Shown piece after piece: positions 41,098-49,388 of a stretch of 64,000 bases of DNA (position 1 is its first letter; every line of letters begins with the position of its first letter). Origin of the DNA: Actinomadura opuntiae (GTDB lineage: Bacteria; Actinomycetota; Actinomycetes; Streptosporangiales; Streptosporangiaceae); the NCBI RefSeq assembly GCF_030283205.1, contig NZ_JASNWF010000012.1, forward strand, positions 124,001 through 188,000, written 5' to 3'. The notes beneath the pieces are model-generated. The model was not told the origin of the DNA. It did no database searches and saw only the letters and a program-made list of their open reading frames with translations. Both the position numbers and the translations under genes were made by a program.

Positions 41098-41310
41098 CGC
41101 TCCATAGCTAGGTTCCCAGGTGTCGCGCCTGGCAGGACGGCAATGGCAGGCGCACACCACAAGGTGGACCGCGACTGTCTTGACGGGCGTCTGCCAGACG
41201 GCAGGGGCTCATTCGGCCGTGGCCGTTTGACACCGGCTAACAGAGCCACAGGGCACGCCACTTCGTCGTAAGATAGGAGGCAGACCGACTGAGACCCGCG
41301 AGGTAGAAGC

Positions 41311-42303
41311 GTGCAGATTCGTGCCGAGAGGCAAAATAACCCTGTAGCCGATGAAGTGAGTGCCCTAGTGGCTGTCACGCGGCCAATTATCGCAGGAATC
41401 TATCATTCAATCGGCAGAGACGTACTTAGTGCCATTGGGCCGCGAGAGCAGATTCAGCTAAAGCTGCTCGGCAAAATAAGAAGTCAGGGAGATGGCGATA
41501 CAGGGATCGCATTCGAGTATGCCGTTCACGACGCAGTAATGAACGGTATTCCAATAGTAGTGGAAAAGGTAGCCTCAGCCCTCGCTCAGTGCAAGATTCG
41601 GCGAGGTGACCCGTCATCCATCTTGTTCGCGATAGAGAAGAGCGGATCGCAGCAGTTGATCTCTACGGAGATTGACTTGATAACTGCGGGATCGCGTGTG
41701 CTTTCAGGTCAGCGTGGGCAACCGGTGAAACTGAAGGGATACCTCAATAACTTGGCTGCGGCTTTCCGTCGCCCTAGCACTCGGGGGCAGTTGCCTCAGA
41801 GCATTCGAGGACTATGGAAGGCAGACCTGTTCTTGGGTTCCACTGAGCCGGATCACTGGGTGGGAACTACTGTAAAAATTAATAGATCACATCTTGAAGC
41901 GGCACGCGGACTACGTATCGCACTCGTCCCTAGTAAGTCGGGTGCTTCCGATGCTATACAGAAAGATGAGCAGAAGAACCTCATCGTTTGCCCGATGCCG
42001 CATGATGGGAGCTTCATGCAGACTTTCTACGAAGGGTGGCGTATCGTTCAGGTTCTTTGTGAAACCAACTTCACTTCACCGAAGGAAGTCGATCTCCCCA
42101 ATCCGTTGCACCGCGAAGTTGCCCGTATCTATATTGAACGGCGCGACTTTCCCGTACCCGATGTCTTGGAAGCTACGAGGAAGTTCGGGCAGCCCGAACT
42201 ACTAGATTTCGACGAAGAATCCGCATCTAACGTGGCATTTGGACGGGATGTGGAGCCGGCAACCTCCACTATCATCTCGCCGTTTCCACGTATGGGCAAG
42301 TGA
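41311..42303 (+). CDS. Unknown protein, candidate PD-(D/E)xK-type nuclease partner of the STAND-like gene
   Basis: I recognise no family in these 330 residues. GTG start with GAGG (41300-41303). A Glu in GDTGIAFEYAVHDAV (about 68), an Asp in WKADLFLGS (about 172) and a Lys in GTTVKINRSHLEAA (about 190) are spaced like a PD-(D/E)xK core; this is inference. ARGLRIALVPSKSG and ICPMPHDGSFMQTFYEGW look conserved-like. It has neither signal peptide nor membrane helix. AT-rich codon use matches the next gene and contrasts with the rest of the element, suggesting both were acquired together. Confidence 0.6.
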   Translation: MQIRAERQNNPVADEVSALVAVTRPIIAGIYHSIGRDVLSAIGPREQIQLKLLGKIRSQGDGDTGIAFEYAVHDAVMNGIPIVVEKVASALAQCKIRRGDPSSILFAIEKSGSQQLISTEIDLITAGSRVLSGQRGQPVKLKGYLNNLAAAFRRPSTRGQLPQSIRGLWKADLFLGSTEPDHWVGTTVKINRSHLEAARGLRIALVPSKSGASDAIQKDEQKNLIVCPMPHDGSFMQTFYEGWRIVQVLCETNFTSPKEVDLPNPLHREVARIYIERRDFPVPDVLEATRKFGQPELLDFDEESASNVAFGRDVEPATSTIISPFPRMGK

Positions 42304-42545
42304 TATAGGGCTTGTCCCCTGCCGGGGAGATTTCGTTTGCGTGCACAAGTTCAGATCACCCGGCGCCCAGGCAAGGCGGGTTATTGGCTTCGCAAGGGTT
42401 GTCTTCCCTGCAAATCTCGGTCCTTCCTAATCAGATAGGACGCTTGCAGGTGACTCCTCGACTTTTGAGTGTTGGCGCAAAGGGCCAACAAAAGTCGTCG
42501 TTTCGATGCCTCAACGAAACGACCGAGCGCGTTTGGAGACCATAG
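42304..42545. other. Leader between the two defence-like genes with tandem stem-loops
   Basis: This 242-base gap contains two adjoining strong hairpins. The first (42460-42498) pairs CGACTTTT...TGTTGGC with GCCAACA-AAAGTCG. The second (42498-42524) pairs GTCGTTTCG with CGAAACGAC. They end about 20 bases before the ATG of the STAND-like gene and could be an attenuator, a terminator/antiterminator pair or a small structured RNA. Confidence 0.65.
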
Positions 42546-44834
42546 ATGCCGGAATACGATTTCAAAACACTATCGCCCTCAGATTTTGAACTTCTGGTTC
42601 GGGATCTTCTAGCCGCTGAGCATTCTTGGCGATTGGAAGCCTTTGGTCATGGCCGGGACGGCGGTGTTGACTTACGGAGCTGGTTAAACGGGAAAAAGCT
42701 TGTTGTGCAGTGCAAACATTATGCTGGATCTACCTTTAGCGATCTGCGCGCCGCTGCCCGCAAAGAGTTGCCCAAGATGCAGAAGGAACGCCCGGATCGA
42801 TATCTTTTTGTGACATCGCAGAATCTCAGCCGTACTCAAAAAGACGAGCTTGCCAGTGAACTTTCAAGCTTACTGCTTAGTCCGGCCGACCTGCTAATAC
42901 AAAGCGATATCAACTACCTCCTCGGGCAGCATGCACAGGTAGAGCGTCAGCATTTTAAGCTGTGGCTGGCCTCTACAGAGATATTGGATCTCATAGTGCG
43001 GAACGGACTCTGGGAGCGCAGCGAGGCGCTAATGGAGGACATCCGGGATCGAGTAAAACTCTATGTTCGTAGCCCAGGATACGAACGCGCGGCAGCGCGT
43101 CTCCAAGAGAATCATGTAGTGGTACTAACTGGAGTCCCGGGTGTCGGCAAAAGCATCTTAGCGGAGATGCTTCTGCTGGCGTACTGGTACGAAGGCTGGC
43201 AAGTAATTTCTTTGTCGTCAAACATTGATGAAGGCTGGGATACCTTCCGGCGCAATGAAAGACAAGTCTTCTTCTTTGATGACTTCCTCGGGCAAACGGA
43301 TATCAGTGAACGGACGAGTAAAAACGAAGATAGTAGAATAGTCCGCTTCATGGATCGAGTTTCCGGTGATCCTTCAAAGCGGCTCATTATGACGACGAGA
43401 TCTCAGATCCTCCGACAAGCAGCTCTAATAAGAGAGCCATTGGCGCGAGGCAATTTCCGCCTTAGAGAATGTGTGGTGGAGATCGATGACTACGGACCAC
43501 TCGAGCGTGCGCGTATACTGTACAATCACCTATACTTTTCTCGCTTGCCGCGACAGGTTTTGCAGGAATTTGTTGCACAAAAGTACTACTGGCCGGTCGT
43601 TAGCCATCCCAATTTCTCACCGCGGATCATAGAGCAGGTTCTTAAGAGGGAAGAGTTAAGCGCTGAACTCTTGGCTAAGGCCCTCGTAACCACCCTAGAC
43701 CGGCCTATCGAGCTCTGGGGCACCATGTTTGCAACAGTGCTTTCAGAAGTTGCGCGGCGAATCGTACTTACGCTGGTGACATTTCCGGTCAGCGGCACCT
43801 CGGTGAAAAATATTCGCAGTGTCGCACGGCAAGAGGCTCAACCTCTAGAATTTACCCATGCGCTCCGTGCATTGGAAGGTACATTTATTGCGATCAAGAC
43901 AGGTGCAACGGGCGACTCTGACCCGGATGTACTATACGCCAACCCGAGCGTCCGAGATTTCGTATTAGCCACACTCGATGAGGAGTCAGAATATATCTTC
44001 TCAATAATATCTAACGCTGATAGCCTTCGGCAAGTATTGTCTCTATTGGAGTATGCCGCTGCCGCCGCAAGTGGTGAGCTTAAATTTCCCAAGATGGCGC
44101 GCTCGATTATCGTTAATCAAGCTCGAGTCGCCGAAAAAGTCAGTTCGCTTATCGCCCACTTGCTGCAAGAGGGAGCACGCGAAAGATATTCGAATTGGGA
44201 AGTGCGTGCAGCGGTAATTGGGCCGCTAGCAAAGATATCTGCAATCGCATATCGACTTATGCCGAATCACTCAGTGGACATGTTGGAAGAGGCAATCAAG
44301 CTGAACGATGAGTTCAGGGTAGATCCTGGTGATGCCGTCACTCTTCAGCACCTAACTTTGGCCGTTATTGCCCAAGCCGAAGGGCGGATAGACGCCGCGA
44401 CCAAACGAGTCGAGAAACTCGTTCAGAGCTGGAGTTCTGCACTAATAGACACTGAAGACATCAGGAATTTCGCTGATTTTGTTCGCAAGCATGAAGTAAC
44501 GCTGCAAGATTACTTCGATTTGGTTGGGCTCGCCGAAAAGTGCATAGAAGATGCCTTGCGTAAAGATATTGAAACAATGACCGATAATCGAACAGACGAA
44601 GACGCAGATAATGCTTGGCTTGATGATATCGAGTCGGTCGCCAGGGAGTTTGGGATCGGCCATAAATTGAGCGAGGACATAGAGTTCGAGAGAAATAATA
44701 CAGCCGATCACTATGTGGAACAGGAAGAAGAGTATCCTCGGTCAAATTATAGGGAGGTTTCCTATCCGGCTCAGGAAAAGTCTGCTTATAGCGATCGCTC
44801 CCATATTGATGGCATGTTCAGCCAACTGTCCTAG
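42546..44834 (+). CDS. Mrr-type nuclease fused to a STAND-like (nSTAND3-type) NTPase
   Basis: The protein is 762 residues long. Residues ~5-115 form a restriction-endonuclease domain: DFELLVRDLL, GRDGGVDLRSWLNGKK and LVVQCKHY give the E...D...QxK core, and RYLFVTSQNLS follows. Residues ~180-420 are a P-loop NTPase with Walker A TGVPGVGKSIL (about 197), Walker B QVFFFDDFLG (about 240), MTTRSQIL as a sensor-like motif and a winged-helix-like region. The C-terminal ~300 residues are helical without obvious TPRs, ending in an acidic tail. This matches the nuclease-STAND design of known antiviral sensors; the phage trigger is unknown. AT-rich codon use marks it as foreign. Confidence 0.82.
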   Translation: MPEYDFKTLSPSDFELLVRDLLAAEHSWRLEAFGHGRDGGVDLRSWLNGKKLVVQCKHYAGSTFSDLRAAARKELPKMQKERPDRYLFVTSQNLSRTQKDELASELSSLLLSPADLLIQSDINYLLGQHAQVERQHFKLWLASTEILDLIVRNGLWERSEALMEDIRDRVKLYVRSPGYERAAARLQENHVVVLTGVPGVGKSILAEMLLLAYWYEGWQVISLSSNIDEGWDTFRRNERQVFFFDDFLGQTDISERTSKNEDSRIVRFMDRVSGDPSKRLIMTTRSQILRQAALIREPLARGNFRLRECVVEIDDYGPLERARILYNHLYFSRLPRQVLQEFVAQKYYWPVVSHPNFSPRIIEQVLKREELSAELLAKALVTTLDRPIELWGTMFATVLSEVARRIVLTLVTFPVSGTSVKNIRSVARQEAQPLEFTHALRALEGTFIAIKTGATGDSDPDVLYANPSVRDFVLATLDEESEYIFSIISNADSLRQVLSLLEYAAAAASGELKFPKMARSIIVNQARVAEKVSSLIAHLLQEGARERYSNWEVRAAVIGPLAKISAIAYRLMPNHSVDMLEEAIKLNDEFRVDPGDAVTLQHLTLAVIAQAEGRIDAATKRVEKLVQSWSSALIDTEDIRNFADFVRKHEVTLQDYFDLVGLAEKCIEDALRKDIETMTDNRTDEDADNAWLDDIESVAREFGIGHKLSEDIEFERNNTADHYVEQEEEYPRSNYREVSYPAQEKSAYSDRSHIDGMFSQLS

Positions 44835-44952
44835 TCCATTGAAAGGTAAAGAGTTGGCGTTATCTAAGTAAACAGGACTCGCCTGTCGCCTCCGGCGTGA
44901 AACTCTGCCCTCGGCAAGGAAACGGTTTTCGTTTTCGGTTCGGAGGTAGATC

Positions 44953-45912
44953 ATGAAGGTTGCGTTCGTGGGCAAGGGTGGTAGCGGGAAGACGACCACG
45001 TCTTCGCTGTTCATCCGGCATCTGGCAGCAGAGAGGCTGCCTGTCGTCGCGATCGATGCTGACATCAACCAGCATCTCGGTGCAGCCCTGGGCCTCAGTG
45101 ACGAGGATGTTGCGAGCGTGCCCGCGCTCGGGGCGCATCTCGACGTGATCAAGGAGTACCTACGTGGGGACAACCCACGCATCTCGTCCGCAGCCGAGAT
45201 GGTGAAGACCACGCCACCCGGACGAGGGTCACGGCTCCTACGTGTCGGTGGAACCGACCCGATCCACGCAATGTCGTGCGAGACCGGTGGCGTGACCTTC
45301 ATGGCAGCCGGCCAGTTCGATGACAAGGATCTCGGCGTCTCCTGCTACCACGGCAAGACGGGCGCGGTTGAGCTGTACCTCAATCACCTCGTCGACGGCC
45401 CCGGAGAGTATGTCGTGGTCGACATGACCGCAGGGGCGGACACGTTCGCTTCTGGGCTCTTCACCAAGTTCGACGTCATGTTCTTGGTGGTGGAGCCGAC
45501 GAGGAAGGGAGTCGCCGTCTACCGGCAGTACACCGAGCATGCGCGGGACTTCGGGGTCGAGATCGCGGTCGTGGGCAACAAGGTCCAGACGAGCGAGGAC
45601 GAGGAGTTCCTTCGTTCGCAGGTTGGGGCGGACCTGCTGACGTGCATGGGGCATCAGCCGGCTGTCCGGGCGATGGAACAGGGGCGTGACTTCGACCTCG
45701 ATGCGCTCGACACTTCGGCGCGCGATGTTCTGCGGCGGCTCCAAAGGGAGGTGGACTCGCAGCCGAAGGATTGGGAGAAGTTCTCTCGGCAGTCTGCCGA
45801 GTTCCACATCAAGAACGCCGAGAGCTGGGCGAACAAGGCGGTAGGTGTCGATCTCGCTAAGCAGATCGATCCGGGTTTCGAGCTCGCGTCGGAAGTCGTC
45901 GTCTCGGGGTAA
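44953..45912 (+). CDS. MinD/CooC-like P-loop ATPase
   Basis: This 319-residue protein opens MKVAFVGKGGSGKTTTS, a deviant Walker A of the SIMIBI class. VVAIDADINQHLGAALGL and VVVDMTAGADTFASGLF are switch motifs and VVEPTRKGVAVYRQY follows. CooC, NifH and ParA relatives load metals or partition DNA. Here a role in element maintenance or a regulatory ATPase is possible, but no ParB or metalloenzyme is adjacent. RBS GGAGG precedes the ATG. GC content returns to near host level at this gene. Confidence 0.8.
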   Translation: MKVAFVGKGGSGKTTTSSLFIRHLAAERLPVVAIDADINQHLGAALGLSDEDVASVPALGAHLDVIKEYLRGDNPRISSAAEMVKTTPPGRGSRLLRVGGTDPIHAMSCETGGVTFMAAGQFDDKDLGVSCYHGKTGAVELYLNHLVDGPGEYVVVDMTAGADTFASGLFTKFDVMFLVVEPTRKGVAVYRQYTEHARDFGVEIAVVGNKVQTSEDEEFLRSQVGADLLTCMGHQPAVRAMEQGRDFDLDALDTSARDVLRRLQREVDSQPKDWEKFSRQSAEFHIKNAESWANKAVGVDLAKQIDPGFELASEVVVSG

Positions 45913-45930
45913 GCGGATGGAGTGTAGTTT

Positions 45931-45963
45931 CTGGGCGGGACCGATAGCTGTCGTCCCGCCCAG
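45931..45963 (+). terminator. Terminator after the MinD/CooC-like gene
   Basis: A perfect 11-bp stem, CTGGGCGGGAC (45931-45941) with GTCCCGCCCAG (45953-45963), lies 18 bases after the stop. Confidence 0.85.
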
Positions 45964-45980
45964 TGGTGTGCCTGAGTGGT

Positions 45981-46220
45981 CTAACGCATCGGTTCTTTGG
46001 TCGTCGTGTCGGATGGTTGATCATGCTCTGTATGGGACAAAACTGACACGGTAGCCCTTAAGACTTCGGCCATGTCCCAGTGGTGGCGCGCAGTACGTTC
46101 TTCGAGGTTCAGGATGCTGACAAACGAGTCTTCCATGTGCGCTTCGGTCTTCTGCTTCAGGTAGCAAGTGACAAGTGGACGTAGCGCGCTGAGGAAGGCG
46201 TTGCGCATGCTTCTATGCAT
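45981..46220 (-). CDS. Small hypothetical protein
   Basis: 79 codons from the ATG at 46220, preceded by GAGGAG ten bases upstream. The product contains FLSALRPLVTCYLKQKTEAH and a helical EERTARHHWDMAEVLRATVSVL segment. I recognise no family. It is the last member of a minus-strand set with the HATPase gene. Confidence 0.45.
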   Translation of the reverse strand: MHRSMRNAFLSALRPLVTCYLKQKTEAHMEDSFVSILNLEERTARHHWDMAEVLRATVSVLSHTEHDQPSDTTTKEPMR

Positions 46221-46303
46221 CAGTAGTCATCTCCTCGTGAAGAACCCCCCGACCTCTGCCGCGCGCCGTAAGGCGAAGGTCGGAGGGCTCGCTCGTTGTA
46301 CGG

Positions 46304-46702
46304 CTAGGGCCGGTACATGCGGGCCGTGAGGTGGCGTCCGATCTCCTCGGCGGCTCCCTTGGCATCGCCGCAGTCGTGCACGCGCTGAGTAGCGCCGTGC
46401 GTTCGAAGAGCCTCGTGGTATGCCCAGCGACCTTGAGGTTCGGCGCGCACTCGAATCCAGATCTCGGCGTCTTCGACTCCTGGGGCATAAACGCGAAGCA
46501 GAGGGACGGCGGTGGGGAACTCCTCTGGGCGGTACAGCTTCACGCATCGCCAGCCAGCGGCCATGAGAGCGATCGAGAGGACGTCGAGATGCCGTATCGC
46601 GGTGTTGTGGCCGATGCGTGTCCGGCATCGTAGGGCGTAGTTCTGGACGAGGTGGCGCGCTGTGGTGGCGAGGTGGCCGGCTACGCCGCTAGGTGCGCCC
46701 AT
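46304..46702 (-). CDS. Hypothetical protein downstream of the HATPase gene
   Basis: The protein is 132 residues long from the ATG at 46702, which lies inside the end of the HATPase gene (22-base overlap), so the two are translationally coupled. Segments such as IRHLDVLSIALMAAGWRCVK and EEIGRHLTARMYRP are visible; I recognise no domain. An inverted repeat, CCGACCT (46249-46255) and AGGTCGG (46277-46283), follows it and may end the transcript. Confidence 0.65.
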   Translation of the reverse strand: MGAPSGVAGHLATTARHLVQNYALRCRTRIGHNTAIRHLDVLSIALMAAGWRCVKLYRPEEFPTAVPLLRVYAPGVEDAEIWIRVRAEPQGRWAYHEALRTHGATQRVHDCGDAKGAAEEIGRHLTARMYRP

Positions 46703-47076
46703 ACGACCTTGCCCCCTTCGGTGATCGGCCGGGTTCCCCACTTGGTCGTGAGGTTCGTGACCGTGAGCAGGCCGCGACCGGTGATCCGGGTATCGCTCTC
46801 GGGCTGTACCACGGGCTGTCCTTGTCCCTGGTCCCAGACCTCCAGGACAGGGGCGCCGCCCGTCTCGTCGCGGAAGAGCCGGACGATGATCTGTCCGGCG
46901 CCGTGCAACAGGGCGTTGGTCACCAGCTCGGAGACGACAAGGCGCGCGTCGGAGTCGTCTTCGATCTTCCATTCGCGGAAGCGGTCCGCGAGGAAACGGC
47001 GGGCGAGTGCCGGTGCCCTACGGGTCGGGTCGAGGATCAGCGTAGATAGATCGGGGGTGAGAACGGTTGCGTGCAT
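46681..47076 (-). CDS. HATPase_c anti-sigma-like regulatory kinase
   Basis: This 131-residue protein is of the RsbW/AbaA2-like ATPase type: VVSELVTNALLHGAG (N-box), VLEVWDQGQGQPVV (G1) and ITGRGLLTVTNLTTKWG (G2). Such proteins bind partner sigma or antagonist factors in Streptomyces development. It is divergent from an XRE-DUF5753 gene that is followed by DUF397, the classic WhiJ-type trio. I prefer ATG 47076 (AAAGGTCG upstream); an earlier in-frame ATG would add about 24 residues. Confidence 0.82.
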   Translation of the reverse strand: MHATVLTPDLSTLILDPTRRAPALARRFLADRFREWKIEDDSDARLVVSELVTNALLHGAGQIIVRLFRDETGGAPVLEVWDQGQGQPVVQPESDTRITGRGLLTVTNLTTKWGTRPITEGGKVVWAHLAA

Positions 47077-47302
47077 CGGTACGACCTTTGTGCGTCTCCG
47101 GTGCCTTGCACCGGGAGAAAGATCAGACGGGGGCGGCCGTGTGCTCATCACGGGAAACCTGCGCTTCCGATCTTCCTGTTGAAATGTCGTGACCAGCGTT
47201 CCAGTCGGAGTTACCATCGGCTAGGAACCCTGAGGCGGTTCCCGTTAAACCACCTCCCGGACCTACGAAACCTCGGCCCGAGGTTTCACAGAGGAGCCCC
47301 CC

Positions 47303-48130
47303 ATGGGATCACGGCGCGAATCGTACGAATCTCCCGCAATCCTGACGTTCGCTGCGGAGGTGACGTTCTGGCGCACAGAGGCTCAGTTGAACAAACTGGA
47401 GTTGGCTGAGAAGCTTGGATACACGTCGCAGTGGATCGGGCAGATCGAGGCCGGTAAGAACTCTCCTTCGGAGAACTTCGCCAAGGACCTCGACACGTTC
47501 TTCAAGACCAATGGTCTGTTCCGTCGACTCTGGAAACGTATTGTCGAGACCCGTCACAGGATCGTCAGGCCACCCGGCTTCTCTCACTACCTCGAACTGG
47601 AAGTCGAAGCCAGTACGTTGCGCGCCTTCGACGTAGCGATGGTGAATGGGCTTCTTCAGACGGAGAGCTACATGCGGACGGTGTTGGGGAGGAATCAGCG
47701 GGTCGATATAGTCGACGATCTCGTGAAGGATCGTTTGAAGCGGCAAGAGATTTTTGTCGCCGAGCACGCTCCTCAAGCCTGGTTCACCATTGATGAGTAC
47801 GCGCTACGTCGGATGGTCGGGGGACCTGAGGTGGTGCGCGAGCAGTTGCGGCACTTGCTCACCATCGGCGAGTTGTCGAACGTCTGGATCGATGTCGTTC
47901 CCCAGAATGCCGGGTACTATCCGGGGTTGGGCGGTAGCTTTATGATGCTCGGCTTTGTCGATCTCCCCGACGTCGCTTATATCGAGGCGGGCGGGCAAGG
48001 CATCCTTTTCCAGGAGAAGAGCGCCGTGGCGGAGTACGCGGTGCTGTACAACTTGCTTCGAGGTGATGCGCTCCGGGTCGAGGAGTCCCGAAGCCTGATC
48101 AGCAAGATCATGGAGGATGTTGGAAGATGA
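47303..48130 (+). CDS. XRE-family regulator with DUF5753 domain (WhiJ-like)
   Basis: This 275-residue protein has an N-terminal HTH_XRE (about 15-75: LNKLELAEKLGYTSQWIGQI, EAGKNSPS) and a DUF5753 domain with ALRRMVGGPEVVREQLRHLL and PDVAYIEAGGQG, found in WhiJ- and BldB-associated regulators of actinomycetes. The stop overlaps the DUF397 start (ATGA). Such pairs control development and can behave like toxin-antitoxin units; here they belong to the element's regulatory block. Confidence 0.9.
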   Translation: MGSRRESYESPAILTFAAEVTFWRTEAQLNKLELAEKLGYTSQWIGQIEAGKNSPSENFAKDLDTFFKTNGLFRRLWKRIVETRHRIVRPPGFSHYLELEVEASTLRAFDVAMVNGLLQTESYMRTVLGRNQRVDIVDDLVKDRLKRQEIFVAEHAPQAWFTIDEYALRRMVGGPEVVREQLRHLLTIGELSNVWIDVVPQNAGYYPGLGGSFMMLGFVDLPDVAYIEAGGQGILFQEKSAVAEYAVLYNLLRGDALRVEESRSLISKIMEDVGR

Positions 48131-48336
48131 CCGGACCGGACATGTCGGCGGCCCGCTGGCGCAAGTCGAGTCACAGTGACCATCACGGGGGCGCCTGCGT
48201 TGAGGTCGCGAGCGTGGCCCTGCTGGTCGGCGTTCGCGACTCCCGAGACCCGGACGGCCCGAGGTTGTTCTTCCCTGCCGATGAGTGGCGCACGTTTGTG
48301 CGTCGCGTTCGTGCAGGTGACCACGCTCCGGCCTGA
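48127..48336 (+). CDS. DUF397 small regulatory protein
   Basis: This 69-residue protein has the family pattern ARWRKSSHSDHHGGACVEVA ... GVRDSRDPDGPRLFF ... EWRTFV. It is coupled to the XRE-DUF5753 gene by an overlapping ATGA and is thought to bind and modulate that partner. Confidence 0.92.
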   Translation: MTGPDMSAARWRKSSHSDHHGGACVEVASVALLVGVRDSRDPDGPRLFFPADEWRTFVRRVRAGDHAPA

Positions 48337-48453
48337 GTCGGAGCATCACTGGGCCGTGCGGCGGTAGGCCGGGTGCGTGACGGTCGGAGGTCCGGGCGTA
48401 TTCGGCCACGGCATCGCCGGTGTGGGGCCTGCCCTGTGTGAGAGAATCCGCTC

Positions 48454-49212
48454 ATGGTCGAGCGCGATCAACACAACTCCCCACATCAGGCGATCCTTGA
48501 TGATCTACAGGCAAAGATCAAGAGCGGCGATCTCCCGCCCGATACTCGATTGCCGAGTGAAGACGAGCTCGCCGCGCAGTGGAGCTGTGAACCGAGTGCC
48601 GCTCGACGAGCGCTGATCGCGCTCCGCAACGTGGGGGCCATCTACTTCCGGCGTGGTCAAGGCGCCTTTGTGGCCAAGAACCCGCCGCTCGTCCGTACTC
48701 ACTGGGACCGGTTCCAGCGGCCCCATACGCAGCCGACCTACCGGCAAGAGGCCGATCGAGCAGGCATGGAACTCCAGATGGAGCACTCCACCGAGCGGGC
48801 AGAGGCGCCGGCGGGCGTTGCCGAACGGCTCGGCATCGACGAGGGCGCGCCAGTTACGGAGACCTCTTACTTCATCAGCATGGGCGGTAAGCCGGTCTCG
48901 TTCAGTGTGGCCTGGGAGCCTCTCGCCATCACCGGCGGTACTGACATCGAGCTACCTCACGAAGGGCCGCACGGCGGCAAAGGCATCGTTCCTCGGTTCG
49001 ATGCGATCGGCTACGCGGTCGACCTGGAGGAAGAGGTTCTTCAGGTGCGCATGCCTGAGCCGCACGAAGAGATTCAGCTCGAGATGCCGGCCGGTGTTCC
49101 GGTCATTCAGGTCTGGCAAACCTTCTGGGCCAACGACGTTCCGGTGGAAGTCGCGAAGATCATATTCCGGGCCGACCGGTACGAATTCCAGTACAGGACG
49201 GTTATCGCCTAG
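48454..49212 (+). CDS. GntR-family regulator, HutC/UTRA type
   Basis: This complete 252-residue regulator has a winged HTH (about 12-75: LPSEDELAAQWSCEPSAARR, RRGQGAFV) and a UTRA effector domain (about 95-245: GIDEGAPVTETSYFI, PVIQVWQTFWANDVPVEVAK). The stop codon overlaps the end of a minus-strand zinc-ribbon gene. AICEs usually keep GntR repressors to silence transfer; this is one of two such genes in the element. Confidence 0.9.
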   Translation: MVERDQHNSPHQAILDDLQAKIKSGDLPPDTRLPSEDELAAQWSCEPSAARRALIALRNVGAIYFRRGQGAFVAKNPPLVRTHWDRFQRPHTQPTYRQEADRAGMELQMEHSTERAEAPAGVAERLGIDEGAPVTETSYFISMGGKPVSFSVAWEPLAITGGTDIELPHEGPHGGKGIVPRFDAIGYAVDLEEEVLQVRMPEPHEEIQLEMPAGVPVIQVWQTFWANDVPVEVAKIIFRADRYEFQYRTVIA

Positions 49213-49388
49213 TCCTCATCGCGGGCCGGGCCGGCCTCCGGAAGGCCATGGTCGTACTCGTTGCCGCAGTTTCCGCAGGAACGGAACGGCACTTCCTCGC
49301 CGAACGCTAGATCAACTTTTGTGGAAATCTCCACATCGGTTGATCCGCATCGCGGGCACCGTGGCTGTGGCTTTCTCTCGTTGTCCAT
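49209..49388 (-). CDS. Small zinc-ribbon protein (59 aa)
   Basis: The 59-codon product starts MDNERKPQPRCPRCGSTD and has CPRCG plus SCGNCGNEY, a four-cysteine zinc ribbon, with an acidic tail. Its ATG shares the A of the upstream GntR stop codon (TAATG), so translation is coupled to the KorSA-like repressor. It overlaps the end of the convergent GntR gene by a few bases. Function unknown; it may be a DNA- or protein-binding accessory to the repressor. Confidence 0.7.
   Translation of the reverse strand: MDNERKPQPRCPRCGSTDVEISTKVDLAFGEEVPFRSCGNCGNEYDHGLPEAGPARDED

Noticed and set aside
42460..42524. Retron-like ncRNA
   Set aside because: The tandem hairpins could suggest one, but no reverse transcriptase lies nearby, so a regulatory leader is simpler.
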